A stretch of 64,000 nucleotides of DNA from Microthyrium microscopicum (lineage: Eukaryota; Ascomycota; Dothideomycetes; Microthyriales; Microthyriaceae): contig MU004231.1 in assembly GCA_010405405.1 (NCBI GenBank), positions 2,846,401 through 2,910,400 on the forward strand, in the 5' to 3' direction. The position numbers were made by a program, and so were the translations under genes. Of the stretch, positions 1-12,140 are shown piece by piece (position 1 is the stretch's first letter; every line of letters starts with the position of its first letter). Under the pieces are notes generated by a model. That model saw only the letters and a program-made list of their open reading frames with translations, had not been told where the DNA came from and searched no databases.

Positions 1-417
1 TAATATGTACGACGCATGGTGTACTTGTGGTATTGTAGGATCCTAACCAAACTCAAGACTGTGCATTGCGGCACAGCTCATGCCAATCCATTGGCTGAAG
101 CGGCTGAAACCTCATACAGGTCTGGATGCTTGATTTAGATTTTGCTTTGGTACGTACTTGTATATATAATATGCTGCCTTCAAGAACAGCGCTCAATAAT
201 GAGAATGTATGTTAGCAAAACTAAGAGTACTTTTTGAATGGAAACTTAACGACAATAAAAGAAAATTCTTACGGCGTTGGTAGTGGATGGGCCGAAATCT
301 CAAAATATAGGAACAATGTAAGGCAGGAAGCGAAGCGCCGGTGTATGCATGTTGGCGCTACACAGCCTGACTACAGTAATTACTGTGCCGTACAGAACTA
401 GCTTCAGATGCTAACGT
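1..417. other. Unique flank left of LTR element 1, no gene seen
   Basis: Ordinary mixed-composition sequence with normal CA/TG content and no convincing reading frame or RNA gene. It ends abruptly at the 5-base target duplication of the LTR element, so the AT-saturation does not visibly spill into it. Confidence 0.6.
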
Positions 418-422
418 GGCAT
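418..422. repeat. Target-site duplication GGCAT, left copy (element 1)
   Basis: GGCAT lies directly before the 5' LTR and is repeated at 10363-10367 directly after the 3' LTR. This shows an insertion that has not recombined at its ends. Confidence 0.8.
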
Positions 423-574
423 TATTGTAATGAAGAATATGCTAAGGGATTAGATAATCGTAGGACCTAATTAGAGATAACATAATCCCCTAATTAGCGT
501 GTCCTAAAAACTATATTAGGCCCTTAGACTTCTATAGTAATTAACTATGCTTTATTTCTTATATTCTTATAATA
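423..574 (+). repeat. 5' LTR of element 1
   Basis: 152 bases, matching the copy at 10211-10362 and the LTRs of element 2. The edges restore to the usual TG..CA type ends if transition-type decay is allowed. The outer part is better preserved than the inner part. Confidence 0.85.
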
Positions 575-3500
575 TCTAATAGTAATAATTTAATTTAATT
601 AAGACTTTTAGATAATAAACCTCTTATAGGAATCTCTAGATTTATCTTATTGTTAATAATTACTTAGGATTAATATCTAGTAAAATATACTCTAAGAATA
701 TTATTCCTTAATTAGCTAGCCTTATTATAGCCTAATACTTAGTAACTATATATTAGAAAATAATTCTTAGAATTTATATATAATAATATTCCCTACTATA
801 ATATATTTTAAAAATATCTTAAATTATTTTTAATTTAAACTACTACTTTAAGGATTATTAAATATATTATAAGAATTATCTCTTTTATAATAATATTCTC
901 CTTATCTTTATTAACTTTTATTACGTTAATTATATAGCTATTAAATAAAATATAGAAACTTTTCCTTAGAAAATTCCTTAAGATAACGTTATAGAAACTT
1001 TACTATATAGATTAAAGCTAATAAGTAATAATATAAACTCTTAGCCTTAAGTTATCTTAGGAAATTAGATTAAGATCTTATCTATACTAAGAAAGTATAA
1101 AAATTTACCTTAGAATAATTTCTTAACTTTAAATTCTATTTAACTAACTTTAGTATAGAAACTTCTAAATCTTAAGACTCTTTTCTTACCTTACTAAGAT
1201 TATATTCTTTATTAAAACTATTACTTTCTCTTTATTAAAATAAATAACTAGTATAATAATATTATAACCTAAACTATAAGATAAGATACTTAGTAGGTAT
1301 AATACTAAGCCTAGGTTACTAACCTAAGTTCTTAAAATAAGTAACTTACTCCTATATTATTAAATAATCTTTTTAGTATACTAAATCTTAGTCCTAACCT
1401 TATAACTTAGATTACTAATATTTAGTAATTAGGGCCCTAAGCCTTAAACTATTCTACTAGTATATATTAAGTTAATCTCTAGACTATTAACTATTCTCTT
1501 ACTAAACTATAAACTCTCTCTTAGGCTTAGAATTATATTCTTAAGGAACCTAACTACGTTCCTTAGGCCTATAACTAAACTTTCTAACGTAATAATAATA
1601 AAAATTAGTAGTCTATAAATAGGTCTATTCTTTTCTAGAAAGCGTTATTTTACTCTACTACTAATAAGTAAATTAAATAAGATTATAGCTCTAAATCTAT
1701 AGAAAATATCTAATATACTTAGTAGTAAAAAATAGTAAATTATATTACTAAATTAACCTCTTATCTTAACGTAAGTAAGTTTACCCTATATACTTAAGAT
1801 TACTAAGTAAATAAAATTAAGGCTTATACTTAGACTTAGGCTTTAACCTAAAAAACTTTATAAATAGGTATTACTTACCTAGACTTTATAGGAAAGCTAA
1901 ATAAAGAGTTAAATAAGACTATTAAATTACTTTTTTAAACTTTTAGTCCCTAAAAACTTATTAAGATAATAAGGAACGTTCCTTAAGAATAAAGATAATA
2001 TTTAACTAAGTTTAAGATATTTTTTAATAGTTTATTCTCTAAGAAACTAAGTAAGTATAATACTTAAGCTAAGAGCCTTTTTTATACCTTTAAGGCTAAT
2101 AAGAATATTCTCCTATTAAATTTTACTCTACCTAAATAGTAGAAAATTACTAAAGTTAAAGAATATCTTCTTATTAAGTAACGTCTTCTATAGGCTAACT
2201 TAGCTTAGTAATAGACTATAGAGGAGTTTAAGATACTTAAAAGTTTATCTTACTTCTTTATCTATTTTTAACCTATATTTAGTATTAAAAAAGATATACT
2301 TAAGGTTAGTATTTAGTAAAATTATATATTATAAGTTTTATTTACTAAGGAATTTATTTATTATCTTTATATTCTATAGACTTAAATAAATTCTATACTT
2401 ACTAATTATAAAATAAGTATTTAAATCTAAGGAGGCCTTAAAGAATAGGTTACTCTTAAAGCTAAGTATAGGTATAGTACTATTCCTAACCTTATAATTA
2501 ATATTTTAGCCTTTAAATAAGAAATTATTAAATATAATATAGACTCTTATAGAAATATACGTAATACTTATAATATTTATAGGCTAAAGTAGCTTAATAA
2601 AATCTCTTCTAGTTTTAAGAAAGATAAAGAGCTTACCCTAAATACTAGTTTTAAAGAATATCTTAAGAAAGTTAATAGTAAAAGCTATACTAATAATAAA
2701 CTTAAGTTAGATAATAAAAATTTAGAGTAGCTTAATATTATAAATAGCTATAGTTACTATTCTAAAGAATAACGTAATACTTAATACTCTAAGAAATTTA
2801 ACTCTAATAAGAAGTTATATTCTTTTTATAAAAAAGACTCTAAAGATAGAAAAGCTCTTATAGATAATTTTAAACTTAAGTATTAGAATTATAGTAAACT
2901 TAGTTACTACGCTATAAATTATAAAAAGCCTAACTAGTAATAATAGAATTTAAAAAACTACTATTATTAAGAAATAAATAAGAATCTTCTAACTTAGAAC
3001 TAGAATACTTTACTTATCTATATAATAATTAATAAGCTTTCTTTAACTATATAAGTAAATATAGTAATACTCTTTTATATCTATCTATTTACTTATATTA
3101 TAAAAATTATTCTATTAAGACTATAGCTCTCTTAGACTTAGAAGCTAATTCTATTTATATTAGTTAAAAGATTATTAGGAAACTTAAAGCTTCTATAATA
3201 CCTATCCTAGAGAAAGAAGTTACTCTTATAAATAGCTATATAGTTATAACTTTCCTTAGGATTTACTTACCCTATTATATTAAGACTTTTTATAGCTACT
3301 TTAAGGCTTATATCCTAAATATTCTTAATCTTAATATTATTTTTAGACTTTTATAGTTCTAGTTATATAATTTATAAATTAATTAAATAATAGAGCAAAT
3401 TAAGCTTATAGAGTAATACTTAGAAGGCCTTTATATTTATAAGCTTACTATAAAATGCTAGATAGAGCCTCTTTAGAATAAGGGAAGCTACTTAAAATAA

Positions 3501-6500
3501 ATAGAGTAGTTTATAGCTAGCTTTCTTTATATAATCTTTTAAGTATTTTAAAATAAGGTAAAAAAAGTAAAGAATAAAGTTAAGAGCGTTCTTTAGCTAA
3601 TTTAAGGAATATAGGAATAGCCTAATATTTTCTTAATAACTAATAACTTTAATATTAATAAACTTGCTCTAGAAGATAAAAATATATAGAAACTTTTAAA
3701 TAATTACTATAAGTCCTTTTATTATACTTTTCCTAAACTTTTACTATACTCTAAGTTTAATTATAAAATCCTTATAAAAAACGTTCCTCTTTATAACTAG
3801 GCTTATTATTAGATATCTAGCCTATAACTAGAAAAGTAGAAAAAGTAGATTTAAGAACTACTTACTAAAGGACTTATTAAAGTCTTAAGAAGTCCTTAGG
3901 GTTTCCTTATCTTATTTATATTAAAGCTAAGAAGAAAATAGAAAATATATATTAACTACTATTTACTTAATATAGTTATATATAAAGATACTTATTCTTT
4001 ACTATAAATTAATAAGTATCTTAATACTATTAGTAGAGTAAGATTCTTCTTTAAGCTTAATCTTCTATTAGGCTATTAGTAAGTCTATATAGTAAAAAAA
4101 GATATTAAGAAAATAGTCTTTAATACTAAGTCTAAGAAGTATAAGTTCCTTATTATACCTTTTAGATTAATAAATATACTATTATTCTTCTAGCGTATAA
4201 TAAATACTCTTCTCTAGCTCTTTTTATTAATTTATATAGTTATTTACTTAGATAATATTATTATTTACTTAAATACTATAAAGAAATATTATAAGTATAT
4301 TACCTAGGTTCTAAAAATCCTCTAAGATAATAAGCTCTATGCTTATCCTAATAAATACGTCTTTAGGGTTAAGAAGATTAAATTCTATAGCTATAAAGTA
4401 GGAAATTAGTAAATTTAACCCTTATATAAAAAAACTACCTTAATTAAGTCCTAGCCTATATCTAAGAACGTATATAAAGTATATTAATTCCTTAATTTTA
4501 CCTTATACTATTAGTAATATATTAAGAACTTTACTAAGATTACTACCTTTATCTTTAACCTTTTAAAGGAAGCTAATCTAGATATTAAAAAAAAGAAGTA
4601 CTACTTTATTACTTAGACCTATTAATATACTATAGCTTTTAATAGAATTAAGACTCTATTAACCTTATTACCTATTTTAGTAATATATAATTTATAAAAG
4701 CTTATAAAGCTCTAAATAGATACTTTAAATTATATAATTAGTTATAAGCTAGTATAAAAAAATAACTAAAGTAAATAGTACCTAATTACTTTTAATAGCT
4801 ATAAGCTAAGTAGAGCTAAACTTAATTATTTAGTATATAAGAAAGAGCTTCTTATAGTTAAGAATATAATTAGGAGATACTAATACTACTTTCTAGAGAA
4901 GACTACTAAGATAATTATAGATTATAATAGCTTATAGTATATAAATATAATTAAGAATAATACTTAACGTATTACTTAATAAATTAAAGAGTTCTAAGAA
5001 TTTAATCTTATCTTTACGTATTATAAAGGTTCTTAAGTAATAGTTCCTAATACTTTTAGTTACTACTTAAACTTTTAAGAAAAATAGATTAATACTATTT
5101 AAGAAATAAAGCCTAAAGATAATAATAATAACTTATCTTCTAAGGCATAAGCTACTTTATTAGAACCTTTATAAGAGTAGAAAGAATAGAAAGCCTTCTA
5201 TATATAAGGCTTATAAAAAGTATTAAAAAAGAAAGATTATACTATCTCTACTAGTATATAGAAGAGGCTTTAAAAAAGCGTTCTTAATTATTTTTAAATT
5301 AACCTTAATAAAGATATTAAAAAGAAATATAAGTATTTATTCTTAGAGAAAGATTCTACTAAAGCTAAGATACTTACTAGTTTACTCTATATTTACTTCT
5401 TTTACTATTAAAACCTTATTAAGAAAGTATATAATTAGTATAAGTATTTATTATATATAGGCCTTACTAGTATTCTTAAACTAGAAGGTTAGTAGCTAGG
5501 AATAAAGAATAACTTCTAAAAATTTACTTAGTTCTATCCTATATATTAAGTTTAATAGATAAATTAAAGTAGACCTAAGTATAGGTTCTACTATTAAGTA
5601 TAAAACCTATAACTATTTAAGGCTTAAGGAATTAACTTAATTAATAAACTTTTATAGAGTCTCTTTAAGAATTAGTATATTATCTATATAATTAACTATG
5701 CTATAGAATAGCTTATTATAGAAATAGTACTAAATACTACTATTCTTATAGTTATAGAATTTATTTATAAGAAAATTATCTTAGAATATAGTTCTTCTTA
5801 ATTATTAACCTTAGATAATAAACCTTAGTTTATCTTAGACATAATTTTATCTTTATTATAATAAATAAAGACTAAGTACTACTTAATAGCCCTATATAAC
5901 CCCTAGTCTAATAAGAAGGTTAAGAGATTTAATAGCCTACTAGGTATATTTTTAACTAAGTTCTTAAAAGAAAAACTTATAGCTAGCTAAGATCTATACC
6001 TAGATTAAGTAGTTTATACTACTAGGATATAAGCTTATACTATATTAAGAATATCTTTCTTCTTCTTTATTTATAAGAAAGATTCTAAGGACTTTAAAAT
6101 AAGCTAGGTAAAGAAAAATAAATAAGCTAAATTAACTAGTATTATACCTCTTATCTACGTAATTATAAAAAATTACCTAAAGAAGGTTAAAACTACTAAG
6201 TAAGTCTATTATAACGCCTTATTAAAATAAGCTATAGCCTTAAACCTTATTAATAGTAATATAATTTTAAAAAAAGACTTTATTATTAAGTTCCCTATAG
6301 GTTCTTATATACTCCTTAAAAACTTAAATAAAACTAAATTCTAAGTAGCATAGTTTAGCCTTTATAAAGTCTTAAAGGCTTACTCCCTAAGAATATATAC
6401 TTTTAAGATACTTAATAAAAGAATACTTAAAAACCTTATCTATAGGAATTACCTTATATAGGTATATATATAAGAAGAAAATAAATACTATTACTAAAAC

Positions 6501-7577
6501 TAGCTATACCTTAAATATAAGTAATTAAGTAAAGATAACCTTAAAAGTATTCTAGATAAAGAGTATAAAAATAAAATAGATATATTTACTATAATTAAGA
6601 AAGACTAGCTTAATAGATTAAGAAACTTTTTAATAAAGTTAATTAATATTAAAAAGTCTAGTACTAGGAGATATTACTTAAGTCTATCTACTATTCCTCT
6701 TAACCTTATAAGAAAAGTTTAAAAAGCTAAAGTAAATATTTATAAATAAGAAAAGAAACATCTTATAGTAACTATTTATAACCTAAATAGTAACTTAAAG
6801 ACTCTTATAGTATTAAAATATATTCCTCTTAATCTAATTCTAGCTTTAGCGTAAAATAACTTAGAATAGATAAAGTAAATTATATAAGAAGTAGAATATT
6901 CTATAGTATTATAAAATCTAGTAAGGAAAAAAAATAATAATATTTTTATTCTCTTAAATTAAAGCTTAGTAAGGAAAGAAATCCTCTTAGCTATAATAAA
7001 TTAAGAATTAATCTTTATATTACTAGAATAATAAGAGTAAGGAGATAAATTATTAAAGCTAAGAAGCTATAATAAAATTACTATTTTAATTACTTATATA
7101 CCTATACTAGAGGTAATAAATCTATATAAATAAGTATCTAATCCTAAAGAAGACTATTAGGGTATTAACTCTTTATTACTAGATACTATAAAAGTAGAGG
7201 TTCTTCTTATAAATTATCCTAAACCTAGTCTACTATAAGAGATAAATATAACTAAAGGATTCTTATAGAATACTAATATATTTAGGCTAATTATAATACT
7301 TAGTAGTTTTATACGCCTTAGTACTAGCTTATAATATTTAGAATTAAGATAAAGATAATAAAAGGCTACTTCTAGATAAAAGATTATCTTATATATAAAT
7401 ATAAGTAAGGTACCTATAAGAAAAAAAAGAAAAATTAACCTTTTATTATCTCTTTTATAACTTTTCTTAATTATATTTATTTAAGAAAACTATTTATAAG
7501 AAATTACTTTTATTTATTATTAATTTAAGTAAACTATTATAAGTAATAATAACTAAAATTAAATCTTTAAATCTTCT

Positions 7578-7663
7578 TAGTAATCCTTAAGACTATTACT
7601 AAAGTTATTTAAATATAATAAGCTATCTCTAGATCTTTCTAGTAATCTTTAAGACTATTACTA
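7578..7663 (+). repeat. Pair of imperfect palindromes downstream of pol (element 1)
   Basis: Two 24-base units with TAGTAAT at one end and its same-sense mirror ATTACTA at the other (7578-7601 and 7640-7663), 62 bases apart, each able to fold into a short hairpin. The same pair with the same spacing occurs in element 2 at 39384-39407 and 39446-39469. They sit at the left border of the part where the two elements stop resembling each other. Confidence 0.65.
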
Positions 7664-9620
7664 AAAGCTTTCTTATAAAATATTTAATAGTAAGAAATAA
7701 GAAACTTAAATAACCTAAATTCTTAAGCTAATCTACTACTTTTTAGTTTTAAAGTAACGTAAGCTTAATACTGCTTTTCTCTATTTCTTAAAAAATAACT
7801 AACTCTAAGAGTCTAGTTCTATTTCTTTCTCTATATAAGTAAGCTAATATACTTCTTCTTTACTAGAACTAAATATAGTTAGTAAAGCTTTTAAATAACC
7901 TAAAGATAGTGTAAATAATAAGCTATTAATAAAGTTATAAATAGAAGTAATAAGTAGTCTAGTAACTACCTATATTAATTACGTAGTATTTATACTTACC
8001 TTCTTTATTATAAATAAGTAATCTTATTTACTATTTAAGGCATAATTTATATAAGCCCTATTAAATATAAAATTACTTTTTATATTCTAGAAGACTATAT
8101 AATTATACTAAGTAATAACTTCTTTATCTAAGAGCTTAAGTATATAGTAGCGTTTATATTTATTATAACGCTAGTTAGGTTAGTAATCCTAAATATAAGC
8201 TATAGCTACTTATAGCTTATTACTACTAGATAGTAAGTTAGTTATTATTATAATAGCTAGCTTAGTCTAAGTAAGACTATACTTAATATAATACTTAAAT
8301 AATACTAGAATCTCTTAGAGGATTTTAACTCTTTAATTCTAAAGATCTTATAGAACCTAGATAAGCTTATTCTAAGTCTCTTTCTTATGTATTTATAGCT
8401 AGTAGTTTAAATAGATTAATTAACTATTTACTATAGTATAAGCTATATTATTAAGCAAATGCTTATAAGTCTACTTATTAAGCTTCTTTAAGAAAGCTAA
8501 ATAATAACCTAAACTAAGCTCTACCTTAATTTAAGGCTTAAGTAAAGTCTTATATATACTACTTTGCTTCTTTATAGGCTAATATAATAGTATCTTTACC
8601 TTTTCCTTACTTAAAGACTTAACGTACTCTAGTTTATTCTTAAAAATATTTAAGAAGCTAGTCTTACTAACTATATACTTATATACTTATAAAATATTAT
8701 AAGTTTACTTTAGCTTAAGTATTATATAATAGTAATAGCCTTAGCTATGCTCTTAGTTAATAACCTAATATAAGGTTATTTTAAAGTATACTAAGCTATT
8801 TTAAATATACTAGAATATATCTTTTACTACTTAAACCTAGGAATATATTATATCTTACTCTATATATATTTATATAGAATTAAGTAGTATAGTATTTAAG
8901 AAGTTATAGTCTAAACTAAAGGTATTAGTAATATAAGTACTAAATATTATAAATAGCTTAATCTTATTTTAATCTAGGAGACTTATTTCCTAAAGCTATT
9001 AAAGCGTTACCTATATTAGAGTATTCTTTTTAATAAAACTTACTTTTCGTTTAGGTATCTCTTAAGTAGCTTACTTATAAGCTAATTTCTACTAGTAAAA
9101 GAACTTACTCTTTAGAATTAAAGGATATTATCTAAATATAGGTAATTATTTATAAGATTATCTCGTCTTAGAATTAACGTTATAGTAGCTTATAGAAGCT
9201 TACTAGTAAGCCTTCTTAAGAAAAGAATTTAGATAGCTAATACTCTATTAATAACTAAATCTAGCTAGAGAAGGTAAAAAGTAGTTATTATTATTCCTTA
9301 TGCTTAAAAATCTTAATATATTATCTTATTAGCTATAAGCTTTAGTTAGAGAAGATAAACGTATAGGTATATTTATAAATAATTATAAACGTTCCTTAAA
9401 ATAAGGTTAAGTAACTAGACTTAGAGACTAAGTAATAAGACTTAGAGCTTATTATAAAGATTTAGCTTAATTATACTAAGCTTAAAAAACTTAAGAGTAA
9501 GTACTATGCTTTTTAGACGTCTTTAAAGATAATATAGTTAGCTTAGTATAAGGAGCTATTCTAAAGAGCTCTTATAATTAAGAGCTTAAAAAGAATTAAG
9601 GATTAAAGAAAAGAAATATA
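7664..9620. other. Element-1-specific 3' module, about 1.96 kb
   Basis: Between the palindrome pair and the shared 3' tail, this stretch has no visible counterpart in element 2, which carries a different stretch of about 1.62 kb in the same slot. The size difference equals the whole length difference between the two elements. By eye the codon texture looks better on the minus strand, which would suit an accessory antisense gene or a captured sequence. It is as broken as the rest of the element and I do not recognise it. Confidence 0.5.
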
Positions 9621-10210
9621 TAGAGCTACTTATACTTAATAATATTAAAAGTATAAAAGGAAATCTACTTTTACTAGCTTAAAGTATTATAGAAGTATAA
9701 TAAAAAAGAAGAAAAGAAGATAATAAATTATAAAGCTTTATAAATATAGGATTAAGCCTTTATCTTATATTTACTTAGACTAGTAATTACTATCTAATTC
9801 TTTATTACTACCTATATATTACTTTTTATAAACTTTACTCTTTAAGGCCTTAAAGTATAGGTTATATATATTCTTTACTAAATTAAGTAGTCTTAGTATA
9901 CCTATATAAATCTCTTATAATTTCTTAATTTACTATTACTAATAGCCCTTACGTAAATAAACTTTCTTAAAAGAATTAAGAACTATAAACGCTTAAGTAT
10001 TATTTATAATAGTTTAACCTAAATCTTAAGAAAAATCTTAAGAAGATAATTCTTTAGAAATTACTTTATAGCATAGCTAGGGTAATAGTCCTAAATCTTA
10101 AATAAAGATTCCTTATTAGTTATTATAATATTTTTTTTATTTTACTTATTTATTAAAGTTACGACTATAGGATTTATAATCTTAAGAGAGTTTATACTAG
10201 TAAAAGAAGA

Positions 10211-10362
10211 TATTATAATAAAGAATATACTAAGAGATTAGATAATTATAAGACCTAATTAGGGATAACATAATCCCTTAATTAGCGTGTCCTAAAAACT
10301 ATATTAGGCCCTTAGACTCCCGTAGTAATTAACCACGCTTTATTTCTCATATTCTTGCAATA
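10211..10362 (+). repeat. 3' LTR of element 1
   Basis: 152 bases, the direct-repeat partner of 423-574. Its outer (right) half is much less decayed than its inner half, the mirror image of the 5' LTR. Confidence 0.85.
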
Positions 10363-10367
10363 GGCAT
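10363..10367. repeat. Target-site duplication GGCAT, right copy (element 1)
   Basis: Right-hand partner of the GGCAT at 418-422, abutting the end of the 3' LTR. Confidence 0.8.
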
Positions 10368-11396
10368 TCACCCCGGCACATCACTTCTCTAATACAACTC
10401 AACTTCATCCTGCTTAGCATGGTATTAAGTGCTTGTCACCTACTCTAGTATACCTGTTATGAATACCAGCGGATAGGTGATTGGAAGCAGCGATTCAATT
10501 GCTGCAAATTCATGATGTTGGGATCCGAAGTATGCGGCCCATCTAATGTGAAGTTCAGCGAGCCTGAAATTACGATGCGTCTCGTGGCCATTGGCATTGT
10601 CATTCGAGGAGCAAGTGCCTGGTACGTTACCAGTCACGACTCTGAGGACATCAAGAGCATGGAACATGTAGTTGCCATCATCTCAAGACAACTGGGGGTT
10701 TGGCCTCAAGAGCTAAGGGCTAGGATGGATGTATCAAAGGACTTTTGTAAGTGTAAGTTGTTCGATTGAGCATTCAACAAGATATCATTACAAGTGAGTA
10801 CTGTACAGCCATCAATCATCGCATCTCAGAAAAAATATCAAGATAATCATCAACAGTCCACCATTCAAGAATGAGAAGCAGAAACACGACTGACGGTACA
10901 GACAAGACTCCAAAACAGACTTTCTAATCTTTCCATTTTGGCTAGGAGGACTATACATGAAGATCTAACCTGATCTGTGGTTGTTGACCCTCTCCAATAT
11001 CCAAAATGCAATCTGCAAGCAGCTGAACGACAGAGACCTGTATTGCGCCAACAGGTCCTTCATGACAGTTGTGGGTTCAGATGACTTGAAGTCTCTCAAC
11101 TCAGACAATATACAATAAACAAGAAGCTGCTCCAAGCATGACTGCTGTCTCCAAAGGGGTATCCCTGTGACTAAACGCGACAAGCCTTCCACACCAGGCT
11201 CGAAGAATAAAAAGCAACACCAGGTTCGCGGCGAACAGGACTGGAGTCCCTTTCGCCCCTAAATATGTACCTGCATGGTAAAGAAGACTCATGTCCATCC
11301 GGGGATATGCCAGAAAAAAATAAAGTTACAAGAAGATGTGACCGCTAAGTGATGACAGGAAAGAATGCTCGTTCTGATTTGAAAACCGGTCCACGC
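10368..11396. other. Intergenic, no supported gene
   Basis: Normal base composition resumes immediately after the target duplication. Small open frames occur on both strands (longest about 85 codons at 10512-10769), but none has a recognisable domain, signal peptide or splice-supported extension. Confidence 0.5.
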
Positions 11397-12140
11397 CTAG
11401 GAGCGCATGTGGTTGTGACGACGCATATGATCGTGTACATCACGAGCAGCGATAGCTGGCTCTCGGACGGCGAGCTTCTTGACGAAGGTGGTAGGAATTG
11501 CCATTGGCGCATCCATCTTGACAACTGGGCCCTGGGTCACTGTTGGCGCTGCGGAGCTGACTGGTGCGACTACAGAGGATACGGCAGCCGGAGAGGCAGA
11601 AACAACAGGTGCGGCGGCAGCGGGAGCAGCAGCGGCTGGTGCACTCGATGTAGTGGCGCAAAGATAGAACGAGATATCAGCGGTGGGCGCGCATGAGAGG
11701 GAGTTCCAGTCATCATTGTAGAGTTGGTAGAATCCGTTGCAGTCGGTGCCAGGTGTGCAGGTTCTGTTTGGGCAGGACGATACTGATGTTTCCATATGGA
11801 TACCGTCGTTGTAGAATGGGCAGTCGGTACCCGTGCAGTCAACGTTGGAGCCATCGTACCAGATGAAGCCTCCGGCGGAAGTGTACTCAAATTGGGTAAT
11901 GGGCTTTGGTGTTGTGGTCTTTGAGAGCTTGAGAGAGACACCTCCAGAGGAGAGAACCTTGTACGCCTCGGAGTAACTGGCACCGGGAGCGATGATTGTT
12001 GGAGTTTGAGGGTTCCGTAGCATATCAGTAGCCCATAGATAGACCGGAACAGAGCAGCGATTGTAGATATTGGCAGTTCCAGCAGCCGAAACAATAGGAG
12101 CAGCAGCAGCAATGGCTGCAATAGTAGCGATGAGTTGCAT
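11397..12140 (-). CDS. Secreted BYS1-domain (thaumatin-like) protein
   Basis: A 247-residue uninterrupted frame. Residues 1-19 form a signal peptide (MQLIATIAAIAAAAPIVSA) with a likely cut after VSA. Residues about 20-160 match the BYS1 family, named for a Blastomyces yeast-phase protein and related to thaumatin-like folds: YNRCSVPVYLW near the start, a GG..SLKLSKT segment, and a row of cysteines in DCTGTDCPFY, CPNRTCTPGTDCNGFY and LSCAPT that probably form disulfides. The part from about 165 to 205 is a low-complexity Ala/Pro/Ser/Val stretch, probably an O-glycosylated linker, followed by a basic His/Arg-rich tail. No GPI signal is seen. The function of BYS1 proteins is not settled; many are induced during host contact. 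It is the first gene right of LTR element 1, read towards it. Confidence 0.85.
   Translation of the reverse strand: MQLIATIAAIAAAAPIVSAAGTANIYNRCSVPVYLWATDMLRNPQTPTIIAPGASYSEAYKVLSSGGVSLKLSKTTTPKPITQFEYTSAGGFIWYDGSNVDCTGTDCPFYNDGIHMETSVSSCPNRTCTPGTDCNGFYQLYNDDWNSLSCAPTADISFYLCATTSSAPAAAAPAAAAPVVSASPAAVSSVVAPVSSAAPTVTQGPVVKMDAPMAIPTTFVKKLAVREPAIAARDVHDHMRRHNHMRS

Larger units (their letters stand above)
423..10362 (+). mobile_element. LTR element 1, Ty3/gypsy-like, heavily RIP-mutated fossil
   Basis: A 9.94-kb element with 152-base direct terminal repeats and a matching 5-base target duplication GGCAT on both sides. The interior is extremely AT-rich and almost lacks CA and TG dinucleotides, the mark of fungal repeat-induced point mutation. 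On the + strand, weak relics follow the Ty3/gypsy order: zinc-knuckle-like end of gag (about 2870-2940), aspartic-protease-like (about 3120-3200), reverse-transcriptase-like (about 3900-4400), RNase H-like (about 4700-5000) and integrase-like (about 5330-5950). Integrase after reverse transcriptase is what separates gypsy from copia. The element is thoroughly broken, with very many breaks throughout, and no long frame survives. Age cannot be read from LTR divergence because RIP, not time, made most differences. Family assignment is by eye. Confidence 0.85.

Noticed and set aside
423-10362. A mitochondrial-like or centromeric AT block
   Set aside because: Paired LTRs, a target duplication, a near-copy at 32231-41833 and loss of CA/TG explain the AT richness as a RIP-mutated LTR element.
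10512-10769. 85-codon + strand frame next to LTR element 1
   Set aside because: No recognised motif, and it overlaps an equally open frame on the other strand.
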